Source: Ostreococcus lucimarinus CCE9901
Lineage: Eukaryota; Chlorophyta; Mamiellophyceae; Mamiellales; Bathycoccaceae
Direction of reading: 5' to 3'
Assembly (NCBI RefSeq): GCF_000092065.1
Contig: NC_009356.1
Coordinates: 682,001 to 746,000, forward strand
DNA: 64,000 nt
A program made the position numbers and the translations under genes. Under the pieces are notes generated by a model. That model made no database searches, was not told where the DNA came from, and saw nothing but the letters and a program-made list of their open reading frames with translations. Shown here one piece after another: positions 10,649 through 20,759 of this stretch (the stretch's first letter is position 1; each line of letters starts with the position of its first letter).

Positions 10649-11976
10649 ATGTCCATGAGATCAGTGCGATCCAACACCCGACGTAGCAGTACGACCCAAT
10701 CTCTTTCGGTACGTTTCTAACGCCGTGAATATGAAGTCAAACTCACTCATCGACACGCACATGACACAGGGTACCAGTGCAAACTTGCTAAGCGTAGTGG
10801 CGGGAACGCAGCAGGCTCGATCTGTTGACGGTGTTCGAGTATTACAGCGTGAAGGTACTCTTGGCATTCAATATCTCGTGAGCCTCGAAGACGAGACGAG
10901 AGTATGGTGATGTCACGTACTGCTGTTTCGACTTGACACTAACACAGTTGTAGGCTGCCCAACGAATGTGTAGCCGACGATTTGAGGAGTCAGTACGGTC
11001 TAGAGTGGTGGAACGCGTGTCGACAGGTGCGTAAACCAGCCCGCAAATGATGCCAGCATTATCCTGAAAGAAACCATAACCAGGGTGACCAAGCTACCCT
11101 AGAGAAGTTCTTGAGTACAAGCTCCGGGACTTTGCTGCACTCCAAGGACTCAAAACAGAGAAGGTATATTGCTGATGGAAAAGTGAAGCGCATCTAAAAT
11201 AAATACTGTCTAGCCCCATTCATTTTCTTGCAGGGGTTGGCGACACATTCGTTCTTGACCGACTGTTGAAAGAAGGCGCAGATGTAAACGCCCAGGTATG
11301 CTGCCCATTTTAATTATTTCTAATTTGATCTCAGAATCTTAGGACGTCGATGGCTACACGGCTGCGCACCTCGCTGCTGGGTACATGAGACTCGACTCCC
11401 TACGGTGCTTACTTAGTGCAGGAGCTGATGCAGAACTCGAGGATAACACAGGTCGCTCGGTACGCTCGACACACTTAGTGCACTTTCTTGCTTCTTATCT
11501 ATTCACTCAAAGGTGCAAGGACTAGTGCAGACCCTTCTTTCGAATACGCCAGTAACAACGACGACGTATTCGCGCAGAGTGGCACTAGAGTCAATGTTAT
11601 CTGCCATAGAGGCCCATATATATGAAGAGATTGTCCCTGTCGCGCTACTTTCAAAGCGCTTGTCAAACGGCACTGCTGAATACCTGGTGAGATGGATCGA
11701 CGGTGAGGCTGCAAGCTTATATTAAACACCATGTACTAATACTAGATCAGACGTTGATGATATGTGGGTACCGGAGGGAGATATCGCGGATGATGTCATC
11801 CAGACATTCGAAGAGAACTTAGAGCTCACAAAAGGGGAGCTATTGACGCAGAAAGAAGACGAGAGTAATGGACAACGTAGGCTCATTCAGGTGAGGCTAA
11901 TTATTGTTTGGGGTTAATCAGACAAATTGATTCCTTATTTCAGTGGCATGATTCGCAAATCTTGACATGGATCTAA
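10649..11976 (+). CDS. cpSRP43: Chloroplast signal recognition particle 43 kDa protein (cpSRP43/CAO)
   Basis: cpSRP43 with cpSRP54 carries light-harvesting proteins across the stroma to the thylakoid. Nine exons (10649-10708, 10770-10906, 10954-11026, 11084-11163, 11214-11295, 11343-11459, 11513-11702, 11751-11890, 11944-11976) total 912 nt, 303 aa. After a Ser/Arg-rich transit-like start comes chromodomain 1 ending in LRSQYGLEWWNACRQ, then ankyrin repeats (PIHFLAGVGDTFVLDRLLKE, DGYTAAHLAAGYMRLDSLRC) and chromodomain 2 (EYLVRWIDDVDDMWVPEGDI). The end (LIQWHDSQILTWI) looks like a cut-short third chromodomain. Introns are 44-61 bp. Confidence 0.92.
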
Positions 11977-12093
11977 CGTGCCAATAGACAAAGCACTAAC
12001 CTTGCCAACTTGGCACTTGAGTGCCAAGTGGCAAATATTAAAAAGCCTGTTGAGGCTCTCTTCACTTGGAAGGATATCCCAGTCACTCAGGGC

Positions 12094-12975
12094 TCAGGCA
12101 AACGATAGTGTCAACGAATGGTTCGCGTTCAATCGAAATCCTTGTAACCCATTTAGCGCAGCTACGGCATTTGCCGTGGTATCAAATTCAACCTCGCCGT
12201 CGCCTGATTCACGCGTCATAGTAGCGTCTTTGTAGCCAGAGAACTGCTGAAAGAGTAATGCCAACATGTGTGTCGTCGTTGCACCTACGATAGCGAAAAT
12301 GTAAAATATGTGTCTTCTCGGTTCAATTGAATAAAGATAGATCTTCGACCGTTTGACTTACCTGGCAGTCCCTGCACAGCTATACGTGTGCTGGGAGGGC
12401 GCTTCATACCATCCATTGCTTTTGGCTCATGTCTTGTGGCATTCTCAGCAGTTGCGTTTTTTCTACGCAAACGCTCCCGTTCTTGGTTTTCTACTTTTCT
12501 ACTCAATCGAACTGCTCCATCGCGTTCGATATGCTCGCCTCTGCGTCGGCGGATTGCGTCTGATGTGGTGTTCGCAACCACAATTTTCTTGTGAACGCGT
12601 AAGTCAAAGTCATGAAATATGGCTTGCTACGTACCATTGGTTTATCATAAAATGGGAAGCTCTGTAATGACTGCATTGCATTATTTGCATCCATGGATGT
12701 GTCGTATACAATCCAAGCTTGTCCTCGTAGTCTATATGTGTTTGCCGTTACTATGTCTAAAACCTTCCCGAATGGAGAAAATACTGCATGTAGTGCAGCT
12801 CGTAATTCTGTTAAGGAAAATGTGAGAATCGAACCGTTGACGCATTCATGATATTCCGTCCGGTGGCGCACTAGAATGCTGACGTTCCTCCATACATCGT
12901 ACCTTGCTTCGGAACTTTTTCGTTCAAGTTGTTCACATACAAGGTGTGGAATTCTTCGGAGACTTGTGACGCCAT
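12094..12975 (-). CDS. U1A/U2B''-type spliceosomal snRNP protein, two RRMs
   Basis: This family (U1A, U2B'', Drosophila SNF) binds stem-loops of U1 and U2 snRNA. Exons 12975-12903, 12807-12635, 12587-12362 and 12284-12094 give 220 aa. RRM1 begins TLYVNNLNEKVPK and holds RNP1 LRGQAWIVY and SLQSFPFYDKPM; RRM2 has MLALLFQQFSGYKDATM and ends ALNGLQGFRLNANHSLTLSF. A basic, Glu/Arg-rich linker (RKVENQERERLRRKNATAEN) separates them. Introns are 95, 47 and 77 bp. The stop is only 117 bp from the cpSRP43 stop on the other strand. Whether it serves U1, U2 or both cannot be told. Confidence 0.92.
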
Positions 12976-13377
12976 CTCAATATCTCTCTTTTAAAGTAGA
13001 GCCCGCAGCGCCGTGCGACGTATTGAATATTCCGGTGTATACGTGTGTTGCGAAGTTGTCTTGATTTTTCAGGTCGAGTCGCTGCGCAAACTGGGGGGAA
13101 CATTGTTGGGTTTGTCGGTTTGTTGATTTGCCGCAGTGGCTGTGATGTATTTTGAGAAATGTACTTTCACGATACGTATACTTATGAACTTGAAACGCCT
13201 ATATATTCATTGGACGATACGAGCGCTCGAGATCCGAAGTCGCGAGGATCTCCGCTACACGCACTCGCCAGGGCACCACTTCAACGCGCGCGGCGCAGCG
13301 TACAATTGCAGCACATTTTATCTAGTTCATACACAACACGTGACCAGCTGAAATACCGTCCGGTTGCCTCCCCCAGA
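12976..13377. promoter_or_regulatory. Divergent intergenic region, U1A-like / RAB11
   Basis: 402 bp between divergent start codons. It holds an AT-rich stretch around 13180-13220 but no convincing protein or RNA gene. Presumed promoters for both genes. Confidence 0.4.
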
Positions 13378-14283
<906 letters not shown>

Positions 14284-14433
14284 CCTTGTTTGCCGAACAG
14301 TTTCTACAACTTGATTCGGAGCCCAGTGTAGTAAGTTGTTGCACACGTGTAATACGAATACTAGTACAAGTAACCAGCACGAAATTTATACTTTCGGTGA
14401 ACGCAGAACAGTCGACGTTCGAGTCAACATCGA

Positions 14434-14754
14434 CTATTCTACACGTTGTGCATCTGTCTGTCTTTGGCTCTCAGTGTAGTGCGGTGTTGCACGCGACACA
14501 ACTAACTTTCTACCTTTCCATCTGCAATGATTGAGCACCGACATACAACGATCAATCTCACTTTCTTGTGAAACAGTCAAATCTACAAAAGCAAATCCTC
14601 GACACTGCTGCGGCTCCGTACTGAACTTGTCGAGCTTGATGTCCACAGAAACTACGTCCCCAAAAGGTGCAAGACGCCTACTGATTTCGTCCACTGTGAC
14701 ATCTGGAGCAAGCCCTCCAACATGCAGACGGCTAGAAAACTTCATACGATGCAC
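14434..14754 (-). CDS. Small RRM protein, NOL8-like
   Basis: A 106-aa single-exon product that is essentially one RNA-recognition motif: RNP2 RLHVGGL, RNP1 CRGFAFVDL, then CMSVLNHCRWKGRKLVVSRA. The CMSVLN-W-KG-L sequence is characteristic of the N-terminal RRM of nucleolar protein 8 (NOL8), which helps pre-rRNA processing. The long acidic remainder of animal NOL8 is absent; either the algal protein is minimal or further exons were missed. It converges on RAB11 with a 150-bp gap. Confidence 0.7.
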   Translation of the reverse strand: MHRMKFSSRLHVGGLAPDVTVDEISRRLAPFGDVVSVDIKLDKFSTEPQQCRGFAFVDLTVSQESEIDRCMSVLNHCRWKGRKLVVSRATPHYTESQRQTDAQRVE

Positions 14755-15050
14755 TCGTGACTCTCGTTTTCGTTCTGCGTGAACTCAGTCGCCAATAGTT
14801 TGCTTGTCGCACAGGTTTTACGTTTCTGACCACGCTTGTAATTACGTCTTCCTTCGATGAGCGCGTGCGCCACGAAATAATAGCGACAACGGCTGCGTAA
14901 AAACTCGTTTGCGACCGAGCGTGATAGTGCCGAAGCAGGGCGTAGCGCGTGCGTTCAGGCGCGCGACTTCTTATGACGAGTCAACTACGTGTTGTTCATA
15001 TAGCTACAATGTTCCACAGCTACGACGGTAGTTATTGTCGCTCCCACAGC

Positions 15051-15146
15051 AATCAAATAGGCTCTGCCTGCGCAGGTTCGAATCCTGCCGTCCGCGCACT
15101 GAACAAATGCGGACGTGCCCGAGTGGTTAAGGGGTTTGACTCGAAT
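15051..15146 (+). tRNA. Circularly permuted tRNA-Ser(CGA) gene
   Basis: The tRNA halves are in reversed order. The 3' half (about 15051-15096) has the anticodon-stem strand TCAAA (15053-15057), a long variable arm AGGC-TCT-GCCT, T arm GCAGG-TTCGAAT-CCTGC, acceptor strand CGTCCGC (15089-15095) and discriminator G15096. After a 12-nt spacer comes the 5' half (15109 to about 15146): acceptor strand GCGGACG, D arm with GAGTGGTTAAG, anticodon-stem strand TTTGA and loop CTCGAAT with anticodon CGA (15142-15144). All stems pair perfectly when the halves are rejoined in the anticodon loop. Long variable arm, G73 and CGA give serine. Box B (GGTTCGAATCC, 15075) precedes box A (TGCCCGAGTGG, 15116). Exact junction bases are inferred. 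Confidence 0.92.
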
Positions 15147-15278
15147 GAATGAATAGAGGAAAACATCTGAATGTACGTGACATTCGGCGTCTGAACAGCA
15201 GCATGTATTGACAAGACAAACGCCGAATTAAATACGCTTCCGCAAGTGTGTTCGAAGCAAAACACGCGGTTACCCTTG

Positions 15279-15286
15279 TTTTTTTT
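15279..15286 (+). terminator. Possible RNA polymerase III terminator for the permuted tRNA
   Basis: A run of eight T on the sense strand, the first T tract of four or more downstream of the tRNA halves, about 130 nt after the 5' half. Pol III stops at such tracts. If used, the precursor would have a long 3' trailer that must be removed. Confidence 0.4.
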
Positions 15287-15409
15287 GCACCCTTGATGGC
15301 GGCGCATCACACGCGTACAGACGCTTTCGGCCGTCCAACCCGGGTCGAATTGAAAGGAACGAAACATTCTTTCGATCGATCGAACCACGTAAGGAGCGCA
15401 TCCAACTAC

Positions 15410-16745
15410 ATGGGCCAAACAGAAAAGGTTCGTTGAGTCGTATTTATAATTTTCGGCAATTGAACGCTAAGTAGGACCTGAAAATCGAACCCGAAAGTGC
15501 CAACCATACGCTCGATACGTCTGCATGGCCGCTTCTGCTAAAGAATTATGACAAGTTGATGGTACGTATCAATATTACGTGTTCTTTGCAAGTGTTCTTA
15601 GAGGGTATCTGTAGGTACGAACTGGTCACTACACTCCAATTCCGTGTGGAAGCTCTCCACTGCGACGACCACTGGCAGAGTATCTACGTTACGGGGTCAT
15701 CAATTTAGACAAGCCCGCCAATCCTTCTTCGCATGAGGTAGTTGCATGGTTGAAGCGCATCCTAAGGGTTGAAAAAACTGGACATAGTGGTACACTCGAC
15801 CCAAAAGTTACTGGTTCACTCATTGTCTGCATTGATCGTGCCACGCGCCTGGTAAAGTCTCAACAGGGTGCAGGCAAGGAGTACGTGTGCGTTTGTCGAT
15901 TGCATTCAGCGCCGACAGGTGGTAAGAGTGCTGTTGAACGCGGTATTGAAACTCTTACCGGCGCACTTTTTCAACGGCCACCGTTAATTTCAGCTGTCAA
16001 AAGACAGTTGCGCATTCGAACTATCTATGATAGTAAACTTCATGAGTTTGATGAGGCCAGGAATCTTGTTGTTTTCTGGGTATCATGTGAAGCAGGCACT
16101 TACGTTCGTACTTTATGTGTGCATCTTGGATTACTATTGGGAGTTGGTGGTCACATGCAAGAGTTACGCCGAGTTCGCTCTGGAATCTGCTCAGAGTCAA
16201 AGAACCTCGCGACCATGCACGACGTGCTAGATGCTATGTGGGTGTGTGACAACTTGAAAGATGATCATTACATTAGACGCGTTGTTATGCCGCTCGAGGT
16301 TTTGTTGACGAACTACAAGCGGGTTGTTGTGAAGGACTCCGCCATAAATGCAATTTGTTACGGTGCCAAGCTCATGATTCCTGGTTTATTAAGATATGAA
16401 GCTGGCATCGAGGTTGGGGATGAGTGCGTTCTGATGACAACGAAGGGCGAAGCTATCGCAATCGGCATAGCTGAAATGACAACTGCTGTTATGGCGACTT
16501 GCGACCATGGCAGCGTTGCTAAGGTCAAGCGAGTGGTAATGGAAAGAGACACTTATCCAAGACGTTGGGGTCTGGGTCCCAACGCGCAGAATAAGAAACA
16601 AACAAGCACCGATAAATCACAGAAATTAGGAGCGTCGATTATTGCATCCGACGGCGCAAATACGGGAAAAGAGATGATAAAGGAGAAGAAAGAGAAGAAA
16701 GAGAAGAAAGAGAAGAAAGAGAAGAAGAGAAAGCTGGACGAATAA
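15410..16745 (+). CDS. CBF5: CBF5/dyskerin, H/ACA RNP pseudouridine synthase
   Basis: Catalytic subunit of H/ACA RNPs, and so partner of GAR1 at the window start. Exons 15410-15427, 15475-15561 and 15615-16745 give 411 aa. Conserved blocks: [50 protein letters not shown], then [17 protein letters not shown], whose Asp is the catalytic residue. [10 protein letters not shown] and a PUA domain ([20 protein letters not shown] onward) follow. The protein ends in a Lys/Glu repeat tail typical of dyskerins. Introns are 47 and 53 bp. The N-terminus (MGQTEK) is short, so a missed upstream exon is possible. Confidence 0.94.
16683..16727 (+). repeat. Tandem 9-bp repeat coding the KEKKEKKEK tail of CBF5
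   Basis: Four exact GAGAAGAAA units and a fifth with one change, encoding the basic/acidic KKE tail. Such tails are common in Cbf5/dyskerin. Copy number is likely to vary between strains by replication slippage. Confidence 0.9.
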
Positions 16746-16886
16746 TTGCTGACAGTTTTGCAGTTTTTTTGATCCGATCGAGTGTACAAATCACACTGTA
16801 CTGCGACTGTTTTTAATAATAATCATATTGGTATGTTCTAGTTTCTACTTTTGACCACCATTCAAAGTCACTATTGCAGTTCAGCT

Positions 16887-17879
16887 CTACTGCGGACAAG
16901 CTCGCCTCTTATACAAAAATATCGACTTTTGATCACACAAGACAATATTAATCCCATCCGCCGTACAGTCCGCTAAACAAGTTTCGCACAGTTCAGCTGA
17001 TTCTTGATTGTCGCGCGTCATTAGTTTGATTTCTTTAAAGCTGTTTTTATTCGCATCTGACTCCCATGCACTACACGTACCAGCTCGTGAGCCAATCACC
17101 GTGAACACACAATTTTCGCTACAACCCACACACCCAGCGAAATGTAAAGTTGTATCCAAATACTCAAGCTCATCTACATCTGATGTGAAGACAGAAACAC
17201 TACTAAGTAGCCTTCTATCAAGTGTGCCCAGAAGGATAGAGGAACTTGTAGGTGCAAATGCAAGACGTGTGATGGGTGATAGACCACTTCGTCGCAGTGT
17301 ACGAATACAACCACACGTATGGACGTCCCACAAGCGGCAGCTGCCATCATAACTGGAACTTACTAGAAATGAGCCATCTCTGGCGAATTGCACGCCCGTG
17401 ACGGGGTCTGCGTGAGCAGGTATAACAGCTACACATCCTCCAGAAGCAACGTTCCAAAGTCGAATAGTTTCATCAATCGAACCACTAGCAATTATCGTAC
17501 TCAGCGCGTTTATACAACAACATAGCACTGCAGAAACATGTCCTCTGTAAGCTTGTAAGCATGTCGCCCCCGAGGCTTGCCATAAGAGGACTAGACCGTC
17601 ATCTGAACACGTGACTACAAATTTATCATCAGTGGACCAGCAACAGTCAGCAATAGCTCTCAAGTGTCCCCTGAAATTCTCGAGTCGCTCACCCGTGCCT
17701 ATACATCGAATGCTGCAACTGCCGTTCACCAAACCTAGTACTACCCTGGGCCAATTAAATCATAATCTATTACATCGGAGTATTGAGGGATTTGCCTACC
17801 TTTTACCGTCGTTCGATATCTTCAGTGACGTTATGCCTTCACAGCTCATGGTCAGTACGCGCGCACACTTGTACTCCAT
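16887..17879 (-). CDS. WD40-repeat protein, WDR5-like
   Basis: Exons 17879-17800 and 17745-16887 (54-bp intron) give 312 aa. Repeats are clear: FRGHLRAIADCCWSTDDKFV, TCSDDGLVLLWQ, YRGHVSAVLCC, SGSIDETIRLWNV, then AHADPVTGVQFARDGSFLVS and SSYDGSCRLWDV. This last pair closely follows WDR5 (AHSDPV...SSYDGLCRIWD), a scaffold of COMPASS histone-methyltransferase complexes. The C-terminal repeats are more divergent, so WDR5 function is inference. The start at 17879 is the ATG that opens the first exon after a stop-rich stretch. Confidence 0.75.
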
Positions 17880-18343
17880 CGATCAGCGCATGTGGCCGAC
17901 GCCGTCTGTTAAACTTGCGGTTGCTTCAACAGTTTGCGTCCGCACTTGGTACCAGGTTACACTGCCGTTCGCACTGCTCGCGTCATCTTTGTGTTTAAAT
18001 TTCAACTGTACTGAAGTTCAGTTACTGAACAGTTTTTCATGCAGTTGATTTAACACCTCGGTCGGCTGCAGTTTTTTACATGTAGTAAACGCGTCGCATT
18101 AAGTGCATGATAATTTAATTTGCGTGCGATCATCGAACTTGCGTTGCGAGCGACCTCGGCAAATGTGTACTAAACGCAGTTGCCGAGGTCGCTTTGGGGC
18201 GAGAGGAACGTCAAAGTTTTGTGCACGCTGCGTCGATGTCTTCGCATAGAACCTCCCGTCGTCTCGCAGATTGTGTGACGTAAGCTGATATCCTGTACAC
18301 ATCTTGTTCAGTCATATGTGTCCAGCTGTGTTGTGAAAGCGCC
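17880..18343. promoter_or_regulatory. Divergent intergenic region, WD40 gene / TRM13
   Basis: 464 bp between divergent starts. Its one striking element is a 14-bp perfect inverted repeat (18149-18193, listed separately). No protein-coding similarity was found. Confidence 0.45.
18149..18193. repeat. 14-bp perfect inverted repeat with 17-nt loop
   Basis: Left arm 18149-18162 (AGCGACCTCGGCAA) and right arm 18180-18193 are exact reverse complements around a 17-nt spacer. As RNA it would make a strong GC-rich hairpin. It lies mid-way between two divergent genes and matches no RNA family I know. Confidence 0.85.
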
Positions 18344-19597
18344 ATGTCGGTTTGCGGAGAAAGGGAGCAACTTGGCTCCAACGCTGTAGAAAATGGAACA
18401 ATCTATAGACATCCATATTGCGCACGCTTTATCTCTTCCAAGCAAAGGTTTTGTGGATTGATGGCAAAAGCTGGGCATTCGTTCTGCGTTCACCACCTAC
18501 CCACAGAACAGTCGGAGTATATTTTTGCTTTCTGTCCAAAGTGCAAAACAAAAATTGCTAGTGATAGGGTAGACGCTCATTTAAGAAAGTGCCCCGTTCG
18601 CTTGAAAGAACAGCAGATTACAAATGAGATTTACTTTTGGAAAGATATCAACAGTGCCAAAGAGACGGTGGTAGACAAAACAGTAAGCTTGCGCGAACTC
18701 TCAGGCACGCAACTCGCTCTTCTGCTCGATAAAATTAGTCAAGCCGAACCAAAATGCTCGTCTTACTTGAGTAGACGTTCGAGCAGCTCACACGATGACG
18801 GCAAGACCATGCATAGTGTACACGTCCCACAGCGGACAAGTGAATCGGAAGCGCTACAGCGTGTCGCCATAGCAGAGGCCGTGCAAAAAGTTCGAGACGT
18901 CTTTGATCTTAGTACTAATAGTGCACTTGTTGAGCTTTGCTCCGGACGTGCGTATCTTTCAGCAGAGATCATGAAAACATGGCCGTTCTCAAAGCTATTA
19001 CTTGTCGACCGTCGTTCACATCGCTTCAAGGCGGATAGATTCCTTCGTCATCAAAGTGAGCTGAGGCGTTTGCTCATTGACATCAAGGATCTGGATTTGT
19101 ATAAAGTCTCTCTATTGAATAAATCGGAAGTGACCATCGTGGGTAAACACTTGTGCGGTGAAGCTACTGATTTCGCTTTAAAGTGTGCATTATCTTATCT
19201 GAAAGATAGTACAGTCACGTTCAGAGGATTGGCAATTGCTCCATGTTGTCACCACGCTTGTAAATGGTCTTCTTTCGTCAATACACCGTTTCTTGAAACA
19301 CTCGGCTTCAGCGAGACGGATTTTGGCTATCTCATACGTATGACGAGCTGGGCAACCACACTGTCTACTGGTTGCACGTCCCACGGATTCAGTTCTGATT
19401 TTGCGATTCACACTGAGGATATGGATGCGTGCCGAACCCTTAGTAGCAATGATAAACTACGCGTAGGGCGATACGTAAAGCTGATTCTCAACACAGCTCG
19501 TGTTCTATGGTGCAAAGAGCGCGGTTTCGACGTAAGCTTGGAGGAGTATACTAATGTTTGGGTAACGCCTGAGAATCAGCTAATACTTGTAAGATAG
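18344..19597 (+). CDS. TRM13: TRM13-type tRNA 2'-O-methyltransferase
   Basis: Trm13 methylates the 2'-OH of nucleotide 4 in the acceptor stem of several tRNAs. The 417-aa single-exon product starts with the Trm13 zinc region (HPYCARFISSKQRFCGLM, GHSFCVHH), then a CHHC finger (CPKCKTKI...HLRKCPVR). The methyltransferase domain shows VELCSGRAYLSAEIMKTW, TIVGKHLCGEATDFALKCAL and GLAIAPCCHHACKWSSFVN, a family signature. It lies about 3 kb from the permuted tRNA gene, which may be chance. Confidence 0.93.
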   Translation: MSVCGEREQLGSNAVENGTIYRHPYCARFISSKQRFCGLMAKAGHSFCVHHLPTEQSEYIFAFCPKCKTKIASDRVDAHLRKCPVRLKEQQITNEIYFWKDINSAKETVVDKTVSLRELSGTQLALLLDKISQAEPKCSSYLSRRSSSSHDDGKTMHSVHVPQRTSESEALQRVAIAEAVQKVRDVFDLSTNSALVELCSGRAYLSAEIMKTWPFSKLLLVDRRSHRFKADRFLRHQSELRRLLIDIKDLDLYKVSLLNKSEVTIVGKHLCGEATDFALKCALSYLKDSTVTFRGLAIAPCCHHACKWSSFVNTPFLETLGFSETDFGYLIRMTSWATTLSTGCTSHGFSSDFAIHTEDMDACRTLSSNDKLRVGRYVKLILNTARVLWCKERGFDVSLEEYTNVWVTPENQLILVR

Positions 19598-19764
19598 ATC
19601 AGAGTGCGGAATAGTGCTGATATGCATGTTGATCGCCCCGCGTAGTATTATTCATTTTGGAGAAGGGCTTACGCGATTACGTCTGAAGAAAGACATGTAA
19701 CGTCGAAAGTTGGTGGAGTGTTCTTATATCGTTCTACTGCTCTATGTCAAAGTGATGGTCACGT

Positions 19765-20340
19765 TCACACGCGTTTAATTTTCGAGTATGGCATGGTAGC
19801 CGCTACCAGCGAAAGTTGCGACGTGCCAACCTGCCGCAAGTGACTCAGCCGTGCCTTTCTGGTGGTTGGTTTAGGGCCGTTCAAGTGCGCTTTTCCTGGT
19901 CTCCTGTGCAAAACCTAGACGAAATTCCAAAGCGAGAAGATTCTGGGTTAGTCCTCAGTTCCCCTCACGAAACGAATGAAGTAGATGCATTTTCGATTTT
20001 CGATTTTCGATCCGTTTGTGGCGATCGTTTCATCTCTGAAAACGCAGACTAAACCGTGGCACGAATGACTGTGGACGGTCTAACGCGAACGGGTGCGTAC
20101 CTTGCCACTTGCGGTAACTTTGTATCGCTTCGCTGCAGCTTTGCGGGTTTTCATTTTAGATGCCGCAACAAAAAACTGTTTTCGCTCTGGTTCACCACGC
20201 GGCTTCGCCACGACGCGTGTTCCAACAAGGGAACTGCAAAACGTAAGCGCGCGATTAGACCCTGTTTGACTCCGCGCCGTGTGCGCTGCCTTTGCGCCCG
20301 TAAGTCGCGGTATGGTTGCAGCCGACTGAAATGAAATCAT
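19765..20340 (-). CDS. PRPL35: Plastid 50S ribosomal protein bL35
   Basis: Nuclear-encoded subunit of the chloroplast large ribosomal subunit. Exons 20340-20101 and 19914-19765 give 129 aa. An N-terminal Ser/Thr/Arg-rich region (MISFQSAATIPRLTGAKAAH onward) fits a plastid transit peptide; then come KMKTRKAAAKRYKVTASGK and, after the intron, VLHRRPGKAHLNGPK, LSHLRQVGTSQLSLVA and MPYSKIKR. The 186-bp intron is about three times longer than others here. The frame is open further upstream; I chose the ATG that begins the transit-like stretch. Confidence 0.88.
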
Positions 20341-20759
20341 TGTCAGCTGTTTGAGAGTCGACAAGCGCTCGGTCGCGCGCGCTCGCGTAACGACGAAGTA
20401 GAGTGGCGCTTCAGGGTTTCCACGGATAGCGCGACACGATGATAGGGTCCCTCGCCTTTTTATGAGATGAATGATATGATATATCGTCATGATGCTTGCA
20501 TGGCGATCTAAGCAATATTGTATGGATGTAACCAAGAAATTAAAGAAATTCTCACTTTCAACAAGTTCTACAAGTTCTTGTGCGCGAGGCGCACTACTTT
20601 CATTAGGCTGCGATTGGCTTTGGAGAGAAAGTTTATATCGTCGTTTAGCATAATTCAACGGCCATCTTGATTTCGTGACTGCGACCGAGCACTTTTCTTC
20701 AAAAAAGTAGTTCATAAAATGCACTTTGTAGAACGCGTTGCCCCGTCACCCTCAGTACC
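20341..20759. promoter_or_regulatory. Spacer between KAS I stop and plastid L35 start
   Basis: 419 bp between two genes on the same strand. The minus-strand frame that extends L35 to 20724 has no similarity and is treated as upstream sequence. It probably contains the KAS 3' end and the L35 promoter. Nothing else was seen. Confidence 0.35.

Noticed and set aside
15053-15418. 121-codon minus-strand frame
   Set aside because: It reads through the antisense of both tRNA halves; its end is the typical spurious peptide from antisense tRNA-Ser T-arm sequence.
20080-20724. 214-codon minus-strand frame as one protein
   Set aside because: Only its last part is plastid L35; the first 128 codons have no similarity and the true end needs an intron at 19915-20100.
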